Below are positions 1 through 6,267 of a stretch of DNA of 34,150 nucleotides, piece after piece. The DNA is from a virus. The notes below the pieces were generated by a model. The model searched no databases, was not told the DNA's origin, and worked only from the letters and a program-made list of their open reading frames with translations. The DNA is taken from positions 1 through 34,150 of the IMG/VR virus record IMGVR_UViG_3300007541_000086; one strand, given 5' to 3'. A program made the translations under genes and the position numbers. How positions within the stretch are numbered: position 1 is the stretch's first letter; each line of letters begins with the position of its first letter.

Positions 1-23
1 CGCTGTGTCCACCCCCAGACAGA

Positions 24-494
24 TCAGGAACCAAGCAGTCGCGACAGGCGATCTTGGATCTCAGCCTCAATCTCAGACGCTGTGCGGTGTGTCCCTTCCT
101 CTTCAATCACCTTATCACTGAACATTGCCACCGATCTGCCCAATGCCACCAATGCCTGAACCCTTGCGCTATCTGATCCTGCGCCCAATGCCTCATGCTT
201 CAACTGTTCGGTCACAAATATTCTAAGCCGTTCGTCTTCAGATGCCTGACGTGCGGTGATCTCACCTGATAACGCCTCTATCCTTTGGGACACCTTGGGG
301 TGTTGCCTCAACTTGCATGCTTCAACCCATACTGAACTATCCTTCATCTTTTCTGCGCTGTACGCTGATCGATAGGCATCAGTGAGTGTCTGCCCCTCAC
401 TTACCAACTTGGCGAAGGTTTCCTGTTTGCTAGTGAGGCCATCCGATGCTGGTACTAGTTTAATGATCTTATCTTTGTCTTTATCTCTACCCAT
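24..494 (-). CDS. Terminase small subunit (probable)
   Basis: Likely DNA-recognition subunit of the packaging motor. Seen: a basic, lysine-rich N-terminus, then LTSKQETFAKLVSEGQTLTDAYR, a helix-turn-helix segment of the kind found in phage small terminases, then a helical C-terminal half (SEITARQASEDERLRIF region) suited to oligomerisation. I chose the ATG at 494 (156 aa) because AGGGA lies 7 nt upstream. The frame stays open to a TTG at 560 (178 aa), but that start has no Shine-Dalgarno and abuts one of the dispersed palindromes. The gene reads leftward, so the large terminase would be expected just beyond the left edge. Another HTH DNA-binding virion or regulatory protein cannot be excluded. 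Confidence 0.7.
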   Translation of the reverse strand: MGRDKDKDKIIKLVPASDGLTSKQETFAKLVSEGQTLTDAYRSAYSAEKMKDSSVWVEACKLRQHPKVSQRIEALSGEITARQASEDERLRIFVTEQLKHEALGAGSDSARVQALVALGRSVAMFSDKVIEEEGTHRTASEIEAEIQDRLSRLLGS

Positions 495-560
495 TATGTA
501 TTCCCTGTGTGCCGCCAGTATGCGCTTGCGCTTGGGCGTGGTTTTGGTCTCGCCGTTCAA

Positions 561-576
561 TTGTTCTATATAACTT
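561..576. repeat. Dispersed 16-bp palindrome, copy 1
   Basis: TTGTTCTATATAACTT. It matches the family consensus AAGTTCTATAGAACTT and lies directly upstream of the alternative TTG start of the terminase gene. Confidence 0.7.
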
Positions 577-639
577 TACCATTTACGTCCCCGAAACAAC
601 ACTGGCAAAGAATAACCAATAATGCCGATTACTGGCGTT

Positions 640-738
640 TTAAGCCTCACTGAGCGCCTTTAGGTATTCTGGCTTATAATCACACACGGCTATCTTCCAG
701 AAGCCGCCAGTGACGATTTCGACCTTTAACTGTTGCAT
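640..738 (-). CDS. Candidate 32-residue small protein
   Basis: A complete ATG-to-TAA frame reads MQQLKVEIVTGGFWKIAVCD followed by a 12-residue tail. The composition looks protein-like (alternating beta-type residues, then a short helix), unlike the surrounding spurious frames. No Shine-Dalgarno is visible before the ATG. It would be the first gene of the leftward unit that contains the terminase gene. I recognise no family. It may be a chance ORF. Confidence 0.3.
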   Translation of the reverse strand: MQQLKVEIVTGGFWKIAVCDYKPEYLKALSEA

Positions 739-742
739 ATAT

Positions 743-765
743 GTCACACATATCCATTAATGACC
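743..765. promoter_or_regulatory. 23-bp element shared with 10553-10575 (operator-like)
   Basis: The 23 bases begin GTCACACAT and end TTAATGACC. They match the element at 10553-10575 at 17 of 23 positions without gaps. The ends form a partial inverted repeat (GTCA / TGAC). Both copies lie between divergently oriented genes, which suits a regulator-binding or promoter site. The function is inferred. Confidence 0.4.
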
Positions 766-809
766 AAAAAAAGCCATTAGGGGGGGTTGACAACCATCTG
801 CGGCTATAT

Positions 810-1076
810 GACAAAGGGGTTCACAGCCCCTGATTTGGCAACCTTCGGCATTCTGGTAACCAGCCCCAGATCTTCTACCTCACGGAGTGGTGAGGCGATG
901 TCACCCAGCCCACCTGTCGCGCTTGCGATGGGGCAGTTCGAGATACAGATCGGGTGTGACCGCAGTGATGCGCTCGCGCTTGTGGGGCGGTAAATCTGGC
1001 AGGGGCGTGAGTTCCTGCGGCTGGGTTCGGGGCAGGGTAACTTGCCCCCCTGTCCATGGCGATTGGTACGCCATGC
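810..1076 (+). ncRNA. Candidate structured leader or non-coding RNA
   Basis: This GC-rich stretch has no convincing gene and contains successive hairpins: 815-819/827-831; 878-883/890-895 (6 bp); CGCA-GTGA-TGCG at 961-972; 999-1005/1012-1018 (with G-U pairs); 1029-1036/1041-1048 (8 bp with one G-U, loop GTAA); and 1055-1061/1069-1075 (7 bp perfect, CATGGCG). Two loops are GNRA only when read on the plus strand, which suggests a plus-strand RNA. The last hairpin ends 22 nt before the GGAG of the gene at 1107, so the region may be a long 5' leader or an independent RNA. No known RNA family is recognised. A 68-codon TTG-started frame at 787-993 is the main alternative and looks weak. Confidence 0.35.
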
Positions 1077-1106
1077 TGAAGAGTAACCACGAAACAGGAG
1101 ACAACG

Positions 1107-1310
1107 ATGTCTAAAATTGCAGATGCTAAACTCACACCTATCCGCCGCGAGGCACTGAAGACCTTGGCTAATCTTGGTTTCATCAACTTCGATGATGCCT
1201 TCGAGATGGCAATGTGCGGATGGATGAATGTCCAACAGGTTAAGGATGCTATCGCATGCTCTGACAACCCTGCATATTTTGACCAGCGTTTTGAGTTCAA
1301 GGGAGAATAA
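1107..1310 (+). CDS. Small protein, unknown function (67 aa)
   Basis: First gene of the rightward operon. The ATG follows GGAGACAACG, the Shine-Dalgarno style used repeatedly in this operon. The product is a small soluble protein with a predicted helical middle (RREALKTLANLGFINFDDAF) and a central MCGWMNVQQVKDAI stretch. No catalytic motif, membrane segment or signal peptide is visible. It lies 2 nt upstream of the next gene and is probably co-transcribed with it. I do not recognise a family. Position and size suggest an early accessory protein, which is inference only. Confidence 0.75.
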   Translation: MSKIADAKLTPIRREALKTLANLGFINFDDAFEMAMCGWMNVQQVKDAIACSDNPAYFDQRFEFKGE

Positions 1311-1312
1311 CC

Positions 1313-1480
1313 ATGAAAGAGATCTTCAAAACATTTAACGATTTTCTTAATGAAATTGATCGTTTCGAAAAGGTCGTAGGTGACCGCGCTGGCAAGGTGT
1401 TCTGCACCATGTCACGCAAGCCTATCGGCGAATGGAAGACCGATGAGAAAACTTCACAAATTGAAGTGATCTGGAAATAA
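1313..1480 (+). CDS. Small protein, unknown function (55 aa)
   Basis: A complete frame with a strong site, GGGAGAATAACC-ATG, placed 2 nt after the preceding stop. The N-terminal half (MKEIFKTFNDFLNEIDRFEK) looks like an amphipathic helix. The C-terminal half (GKVFCTMSRKPIGEWKTD, then SQIEVIWK) looks beta-rich. Codon use and spacing resemble the flanking genes. No family is recognised. The tight placement between two other genes with good ribosome sites is the main support. Confidence 0.65.
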   Translation: MKEIFKTFNDFLNEIDRFEKVVGDRAGKVFCTMSRKPIGEWKTDEKTSQIEVIWK

Positions 1481-1512
1481 CACCAACCAACTGCAATTCA
1501 CAGGAGACTATT

Positions 1513-2178
1513 ATGCAGGACATTTTTAACACTCAAAATTTCGACAACACCATGGCAGACATTGCCAATGCTGAGGCATCCATTGCTAATTTGCGCGGCG
1601 AGAACAAGGCACGCACCATGGAGAACAACGCGAACACCCAGCAGATGAATGCCCATAAGATTAACCAGTACGTCAGCCTGATCGTGGCGATCTCGCCAGT
1701 CGGGTTGGTTGGCAATGGCAAGAACAAACGCCTTCCTGCCACAGTGTCTAAACAACTGAGCGAAGAGTTGGGTGCATACATCAAGCCAGCCACCGCCAAG
1801 AAACTGAAAGAGAACAGCGTCAAGGCTCGCCACAAGTTGGGCATTGGCGGCGACAACGTAACGCCCGAAATGGTCAGGGCAGTGTTTGATGATCATGAAA
1901 TTGATAGCGAGAAAAAACTCATGGATGCTGTCGATGGTGACGCTGGCAAATCTGAGATGTTTAAACTGGCAGAAAAGTTGTTCGGCAAAGAAACCGTAAC
2001 TGGTTCATTCAAGCCATCCAAATACGATGCGATGGATTGGGCTGAGTTCGATGATGCGTGCCGCGAGTTGAAGGCCGCACGGCTTGCATCAGATGATGCG
2101 GCGGCAAAGGCTATGGCTGATGCCGCATCTGAAAATGAAGTTGTGGACAAGGTGCTGGGCGCACTTGATGCCGCATAA
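1513..2178 (+). CDS. Phage protein, unknown function (221 aa)
   Basis: The start is supported by GGAGACTATT-ATG. The sequence is hydrophilic and helical: an N-terminal region rich in N, A and M (about 1-50), a basic segment NGKNKRLPATVSKQLSEEL around 70-90, and an alanine-rich acidic C-terminus (about 190-221) resembling a coiled coil. No membrane segment or catalytic signature is seen. It lies immediately upstream of the MoxR-type ATPase, separated by a small hairpin, so it could be an adaptor or substrate of that system. That is inference from position only. Confidence 0.8.
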   Translation: MQDIFNTQNFDNTMADIANAEASIANLRGENKARTMENNANTQQMNAHKINQYVSLIVAISPVGLVGNGKNKRLPATVSKQLSEELGAYIKPATAKKLKENSVKARHKLGIGGDNVTPEMVRAVFDDHEIDSEKKLMDAVDGDAGKSEMFKLAEKLFGKETVTGSFKPSKYDAMDWAEFDDACRELKAARLASDDAAAKAMADAASENEVVDKVLGALDAA

Positions 2179-2214
2179 CGCCACCTGACGATGACAGCAT
2201 GAGAAACTGTCGAA

Positions 2215-2232
2215 ACACCCCTTCGGGGGTGT
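2215..2232 (+). terminator. UUCG-capped hairpin between genes
   Basis: ACACCCC-TTCG-GGGGTGT is a perfect 7-bp stem with the very stable UUCG loop. No T-run follows, so it is more likely an mRNA-stabilising, processing or attenuating hairpin than a full terminator. It sits between the 221-aa gene and the MoxR gene. Confidence 0.5.
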
Positions 2233-2276
2233 CGTGGCATCTCGCCATATAACCAACGCAAACAAGGAGAAAAGTT

Positions 2277-3293
2277 ATGCGTCTTACTCAATCAAAAGCC
2301 ATTGTCGAGGCTTCAATCGACAGCCAAATCACCAACGCCCAAGGCCGCGATGCAATGCGTCCAATCCCATACCTGATCGGCGGTGCTGGTCTTGGTAAAA
2401 CTACTGTTGTTCAGGACATCGCCAAAAGCCGTGATGTTCAGTGTCTTGTCGTTTCGCTTGCTCAGTATGATGCTGGCGAACTTGCAGGATGGCTGGTCAA
2501 TGATGGTGATGGTATGAAACGCCTTCGCCCAGACTGGATGCCTTCGGAAGGTGAGGGCATCCTCTTCTTGGATGAATTGCCTCAAGCACCAGTCGCCAAC
2601 CAGAACATCGCCGCACAAATCGTCAATGAGCGGCGTGTCGGTCAGCACCGTCTGCCTGATGGCTGGGCTATCGTGGCGGCTGGCAATCGCACCAGTGACC
2701 GCGCTGGTACAAACACCATGCCATCGCATCTTAAAGATCGCCTGATGTTCTTGGAGATCGAGGCTGACCTTGAGGATGCCATCGGCTACTTCAATAAGGT
2801 TGGTGTCGATCAACGCATTTGTGCGTTCCTGCGCTTTCGCCCAGAATGGTTACATAAATTTGATCGTGATGCCAATGCATCGCCATCGCCACGATCATGG
2901 GATAGGGTGTCATCTGTCATGGGATGGGGGCTGGATGCAGTCTGCCAGACTGAGGCAATCGCTGGTCAGGTAGGGCGTCCTGCCTGTGCAGATTTTCTTG
3001 GGTTTCTCAAGATCTATGACACCTGTCCAGATCTCGATGAGTTGATTGCTAATCCTGAGATTGCAATGATCAGTGAAGATCCTGCGGTGACATACGCAAT
3101 CTGTGCTGGTCTGGCATTTAAGGCAAATCAAACCAACCTTGGCAAGATCATCGCATACCTCAATCGTCTGCCTCAGCAAGAATTTTCTGCCTTCGTCATC
3201 AAGGATGCGGTGAGCCGTGATCCTGAATTGAAAAAGGTTGAGGCTCTTCGCCAGTGGGCGTTGACCAACGGTTCCGCGCTTACCCTTGTGTAA
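2277..3293 (+). CDS. MoxR-family AAA+ ATPase
   Basis: An ATP-driven remodelling protein. Seen: Walker A GGAGLGKT (35-42), Walker B ILFLDE (95-100), a sensor-1-like AIVAAGN (131-137), and MPSHLKDR (148-155) where MoxR proteins carry the PSALLDRF-type segment. At 338 aa it has the usual size for the family. The start is set by AAGGAGAAAAGTT-ATG. Established: MoxR ATPases usually sit beside a VWA-domain partner and act as chaperones that insert metals or remodel protein complexes. Here the next gene is a metallopeptidase-like/VWA protein, which fits that pairing. Its target in the infected cell is unknown. Confidence 0.9.
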   Translation: MRLTQSKAIVEASIDSQITNAQGRDAMRPIPYLIGGAGLGKTTVVQDIAKSRDVQCLVVSLAQYDAGELAGWLVNDGDGMKRLRPDWMPSEGEGILFLDELPQAPVANQNIAAQIVNERRVGQHRLPDGWAIVAAGNRTSDRAGTNTMPSHLKDRLMFLEIEADLEDAIGYFNKVGVDQRICAFLRFRPEWLHKFDRDANASPSPRSWDRVSSVMGWGLDAVCQTEAIAGQVGRPACADFLGFLKIYDTCPDLDELIANPEIAMISEDPAVTYAICAGLAFKANQTNLGKIIAYLNRLPQQEFSAFVIKDAVSRDPELKKVEALRQWALTNGSALTLV

Positions 3294-3307
3294 GTTATAT
3301 AGAACTT
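3292..3307. repeat. Dispersed 16-bp palindrome, copy 2
   Basis: AAGTTATATAGAACTT. It begins inside the stop codon of the MoxR gene, is followed by TTTT, and lies just before the ribosome site of the next gene. Confidence 0.8.
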
Positions 3308-3323
3308 TTTTATGGAGACTAGC

Positions 3324-4451
3324 ATGGATGCTAATCTAAAAATTGCACGGTGCAAGACCAGTCTAATGGTCAAGCACCCCTTCTTCGGTAGCATCGCACT
3401 TGGATGTCATTTTGTACAAGATGATAGCATCGAGACGATGGCAACCGATGGCAAGAAGATCATCTGGGCAGAGCCCTTCGTTGACCGTCACAGTGAGGAT
3501 GAGATCAAGGGCGTAATCGCTCATGAGGTCATGCACATCGTGATGAAACATCATCTGCGGCGCGGTGATCGTGATCATAAAAAATGGAACATCGCCACCG
3601 ACTACGCCATCAATGACATCCTCACCGATGGCGGCTTTGTCCTGCCAGAAGATGGCCTGTTCAGTGAGCAGTACAAAGGCATGGCGGCAGAGAAAATATT
3701 TGACCTGTTGCCTCAGTCTGATGGCGGCGCGGATCAGCCATCATGGGGCATCGTCATGGATGCATCCAATGAAGACGGCTCACAGCCCTCTCAGGGCGAT
3801 CTGGAGCAGATGGCGGCAGATGTAGACCAGCGTGTCTTCATGGCGGCACAGGCGGCTGAGAACGCTGGCAAACTACCATCTAAGATTAAAGAGATGGTGT
3901 CGCGCATGCGGCGTTCTCAAGTTGATTGGATGGATGTGATCCGCAGATTTGTTGGCGGTGATCAGCCAGAAGATTACACATGGCGGCGGTGCAATCGCAA
4001 AGTGTACTACACCCAAGGCATATACATGCCAGCAGTTGATCGTGTCGGTGTCGGTGACATCGTGCTGGGCTGGGATAGCAGTGGCAGTGTATCGATGCGT
4101 GAGCAGGAATATTTCCTTGGTGTCTTCAACCAGTTGATTGAGGATTTTAATCCGCGCTCTATCACATTGATCGTCTGCGATGCTGAGGTTCAGTCTGTGA
4201 CTGAGTATGCTCAAGGCGAGTACATCAACGGTGTCGAGGCCAAGGGTAGAGGCGGCACTCGCGTCATGCCTGTATTCGATTATGTCTATGACAATCAGAT
4301 ACCATGCGATGCTATGGTTTACCTGACTGACATGGGCATCTTCGACTATCCGAATGAAACACCAGATTACCCAGTGCTATGGGTATCAACCGATATGGAT
4401 TGCAATGATGCACCCATCGGTGAAACAACAAGAATACAGGTGGCGGCATAG
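3324..4451 (+). CDS. DUF2201-type metallopeptidase-like protein with VWA domain
   Basis: Partner of the upstream MoxR ATPase. Seen: an HExxH zinc motif HEVMH (67-71), followed by KKWNIATDYAINDIL (86-100), the arrangement of the DUF2201 putative metallopeptidase domain; then an acidic linker (about 130-180) and a VWA-like domain with MIDAS residues DSSGS (251-255), GGT (310-312) and LTDMG (334-338). The start is ATG 3324 after GGAGACTAGC. An in-frame ATG at 3312 overlaps the ribosome site and is rejected. The motif is intact, so either protease or binding activity is possible. MoxR-VWA pairs are known in bacteria. Their role in phages is not established. Confidence 0.85.
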   Translation: MDANLKIARCKTSLMVKHPFFGSIALGCHFVQDDSIETMATDGKKIIWAEPFVDRHSEDEIKGVIAHEVMHIVMKHHLRRGDRDHKKWNIATDYAINDILTDGGFVLPEDGLFSEQYKGMAAEKIFDLLPQSDGGADQPSWGIVMDASNEDGSQPSQGDLEQMAADVDQRVFMAAQAAENAGKLPSKIKEMVSRMRRSQVDWMDVIRRFVGGDQPEDYTWRRCNRKVYYTQGIYMPAVDRVGVGDIVLGWDSSGSVSMREQEYFLGVFNQLIEDFNPRSITLIVCDAEVQSVTEYAQGEYINGVEAKGRGGTRVMPVFDYVYDNQIPCDAMVYLTDMGIFDYPNETPDYPVLWVSTDMDCNDAPIGETTRIQVAA

Positions 4452-4487
4452 TGCCGCCATCTTAACCTCTTATGATTGGAGACTACA

Positions 4488-5273
4488 ATGAATGAACAAT
4501 TAAAAAAGAATTATCTATCTGCGATGCAGTGTAAGAAGGCAATCAATGACATGGCAAAAACTTGGGAGATGCCAAACGATTTGGTTTGCCTAATCCTCAG
4601 GGGGAGAAGCAAATTTGACATCAGCGTTGATGTTGATAAATTCTTTGATGAACATTGCTTCGGTGTTGAGAGTGCTGTGGTTAAGTACATGCAGAGTATG
4701 GTCAATCAGGTTAGAGACTATCGCCAATTTGCCAATGCAAAGACATCAAAGAATACCTTCAACCCAATGAAAAAACATGCAGACCTAACCTTCGCACTTG
4801 CACAACGTGTTCTGTCGGATAATTACATACGGTGCATGGGTCTTGGGGTGGTGGAATCCAATGCAAAGGACACATATATTGAGCATGAGAAAACTAGCGA
4901 TTACACATGTACTAATCGTGTGGGTCTAAAGTTGACTTGGTATCGCAACGTGTTCTTAGAAGGTCTTGCTATGCTGATGTCAGGATCAGGCAAGAGGTTT
5001 GTTATGCATGCAAAAAAGGCAGACATAATTTTCGATGCACTGCCAGAGACTGCCACTGCCTTCAAGGTAAAGACGGTCACTTGGAAAAAGAGTGTGCCTG
5101 ATGTCCAAATCGGATGGCTTGTGGTGCATAACCATGATAGCACTGACTTGTTGTCAGATAAAGGCGAGACGCAGAAGGTTCATGCATACTCAAAAAACCT
5201 TCAGTCTGCCATTGAATTACTAAACCGCAGAACCAAGGCGTTCGTCTTGGGCACACTGCTCGACAATCTATAA
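4488..5273 (+). CDS. Phage protein, unknown function (261 aa)
   Basis: The start follows GGAGACTACA-ATG. A TTG 12 nt upstream lies in the ribosome site and is rejected. The protein is mixed alpha/beta with no membrane segment. Visible blocks are an N-terminal helical part with LVCLILRGRSKFDISVDVDK (about 32-51), and a C-terminal half with VTWKKSVPDVQIGWLVVHNH (about 198-217) that looks beta-rich. No catalytic motif is recognised. It is co-directional with and close to the MoxR/VWA pair (36 nt after it), so a functional link is plausible but unproven. Confidence 0.8.
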   Translation: MNEQLKKNYLSAMQCKKAINDMAKTWEMPNDLVCLILRGRSKFDISVDVDKFFDEHCFGVESAVVKYMQSMVNQVRDYRQFANAKTSKNTFNPMKKHADLTFALAQRVLSDNYIRCMGLGVVESNAKDTYIEHEKTSDYTCTNRVGLKLTWYRNVFLEGLAMLMSGSGKRFVMHAKKADIIFDALPETATAFKVKTVTWKKSVPDVQIGWLVVHNHDSTDLLSDKGETQKVHAYSKNLQSAIELLNRRTKAFVLGTLLDNL

Positions 5274-5283
5274 GGAGATAATC

Positions 5284-5565
5284 ATGATTAGTTGGGATAA
5301 CGCACCTGAATATTCATACCGTGGCATAAGGTATCTGCCACATGTTGATGATTACTATGACGCTGAGGGCGCTTTGGAAAACCGCAAGGTATTTCATGAC
5401 TGCTATGAGGAAACAAAACTGAGCGGCGATTACGGTGTGATCGCGCCCATGTTCTCAGCAAGCCACTCGCCGTATGAGTTTATGGATGAGGACACATTCC
5501 AATACCATGTAGACATGATGTTACATGAATGCCCACACTGTGGTCGCGCATCACTTAAATCATAA
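5284..5565 (+). CDS. Small acidic protein with C-terminal CPHC motif
   Basis: The start follows AAGGAGATAATC-ATG. At 93 aa it is rich in D, E and Y and ends HECPHCGRASLKS. The single CxxC (C83, C86) could be half a zinc knuckle or a redox pair. A further cysteine at 40 and the histidines at 61, 75 and 81 might complete a metal site. I recognise no family. It lies 10 nt after the 261-aa gene and 10 nt before a membrane protein gene. Confidence 0.75.
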   Translation: MISWDNAPEYSYRGIRYLPHVDDYYDAEGALENRKVFHDCYEETKLSGDYGVIAPMFSASHSPYEFMDEDTFQYHVDMMLHECPHCGRASLKS

Positions 5566-5575
5566 GGAGAATGAA

Positions 5576-5755
5576 ATGATCTGGCCTATAATTTTTGTAT
5601 CCTCTCTGCTCGTTATACAAGCAGGGATGTCTGTCGCTGAATTGCCAGACACCTATAGCCTTGTGCTGGGTTGTCTTGTTATGCTTATTGGCATGCTTAT
5701 GATGATTACATCTGCATATGCCATGTCAAGATCAGGAAGGTTTAGAGATGAATGA
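5576..5755 (+). CDS. Small two-TM membrane protein (59 aa)
   Basis: The start is ATG 5576, preceded by AAGGAGA. The ATG at 5571 is too close to the ribosome site. Two hydrophobic segments span about residues 2-20 (IWPIIFVSSLLVIQAGMSV) and 26-50 (TYSLVLGCLVMLIGMLMMIT...), followed by a basic tail SRSGRFRDE that is probably cytoplasmic. The topology would be an inner-membrane hairpin. Size and topology resemble holin-like or early membrane-modifying phage proteins, but it lies in the early operon, far from the lysis genes. The stop overlaps the next start. Confidence 0.7.
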   Translation: MIWPIIFVSSLLVIQAGMSVAELPDTYSLVLGCLVMLIGMLMMITSAYAMSRSGRFRDE

Positions 5756-5996
5756 GTACGCTATTATTATTCTCACCACCTTTTCGTTTAACGGAGAGGT
5801 GACATCTGAGTTAGAGGCTCAGTGGTCTGATCCTAAATTCAAAACTCATGCGGAGTGTTCAAGTTACCTTGATGCAAACCACTCTGACTTGCATTATCGT
5901 GTTGAAAATTTCTTCGGTTCATGGAAGAATAATCCAAAGATCACATTGATTTGTGATGAGCCGCACATTAGATTTGACAACCAGTTACCCCGATAG
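5748..5996 (+). CDS. Small protein, unknown function (82 aa)
   Basis: The start is ATG 5748 after AGGAAGG. The frame extends upstream but would overlap the preceding gene further. The gene overlaps the preceding stop by 8 nt, suggesting translational coupling. It begins with a short hydrophobic stretch YAIIILTTFSF and is otherwise soluble. The pattern of cysteines (C46, C73) and aromatic residues reveals no family. Its stop codon lies within the left arm of a terminator-like hairpin. Confidence 0.65.
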   Translation: MNEYAIIILTTFSFNGEVTSELEAQWSDPKFKTHAECSSYLDANHSDLHYRVENFFGSWKNNPKITLICDEPHIRFDNQLPR

Positions 5997-6060
5997 GGTT
6001 GGTTAACGCATGTGTGTAGGCGTTTAGGTCAGTGTTGCCTATCGGGGTTTCTCCTTTCCC
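5987..6060 (+). terminator. Long-loop terminator of the first rightward operon
   Basis: ACCCCGATAGG (5987-5997) pairs perfectly over 11 bp with CCTATCGGGGT (6038-6048) and is followed by TTTCTCCTTTCCC. The left arm includes the preceding stop codon. The 40-nt loop is unusually long for an intrinsic terminator, so it may be a processed RNA end or a regulated terminator. Confidence 0.55.
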
Positions 6061-6077
6061 TCACTGACTAGCACACA

Positions 6078-6117
6078 GGGAAGAGCGTTATTGGTGGCGC
6101 TCTTCCCAACACCAATA
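6078..6117 (+). promoter_or_regulatory. Two mutually exclusive hairpins in the ParB-like gene leader
   Basis: GGGAAGAGCG (6078-6087) pairs with CGCTCTTCCC (6098-6107), 10 bp perfect. TATTGGTG (6089-6096), in the loop of the first hairpin, pairs with CACCAATA (6110-6117), 8 bp perfect. The two cannot form fully at once, an arrangement typical of attenuator-like switches. A further 5-bp CCCCC/GGGGG pairing (6230-6234/6248-6252) lies just before the ribosome site of the next gene. The rest of the 5997-6267 gap holds no gene I can support. Confidence 0.4.
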
Positions 6118-6149
6118 TTATGACGGCCAATAGTTTTAATTTTATTAAT

Positions 6150-6165
6150 TAGTTTTATAGAACTT
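6150..6165. repeat. Dispersed 16-bp palindrome, copy 3
   Basis: TAGTTTTATAGAACTT, followed by TT. It is intergenic, about 100 bp upstream of the ParB-like gene. Confidence 0.7.
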
Positions 6166-6267
6166 TTCAGTTTCCTTTGGACTGCCCACCATTGGGAGAC
6201 ATGTGTAAGCCCTTGGGCAAGGCAACAGACCCCCGACAAACGGACATGGGGGAGAAAGGAAAGCAAC

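Noticed and set aside
490-584. 31-codon minus-strand frame beginning ATGGTAAAG, preceded by GGGGA and ending on the terminase ATG 494
   Set aside because: The ribosome site is attractive and the overlap suggests coupling, but the translation (RDQNHAQAQAHTGG) looks non-protein-like and the alternative terminase frame through the same DNA looks better.
787-993. 68-codon plus-strand frame starting with TTG
   Set aside because: There is no ribosome site, the composition is low-information and S/P-rich, and it overlaps the hairpin-rich region better explained as RNA.
804-1300. Minus-strand frames of 141-143 codons across the gap and gene 1107
   Set aside because: They run antisense to a well-supported gene with a good ribosome site and have irregular, Cys/His/Arg-rich translations typical of shadow frames.
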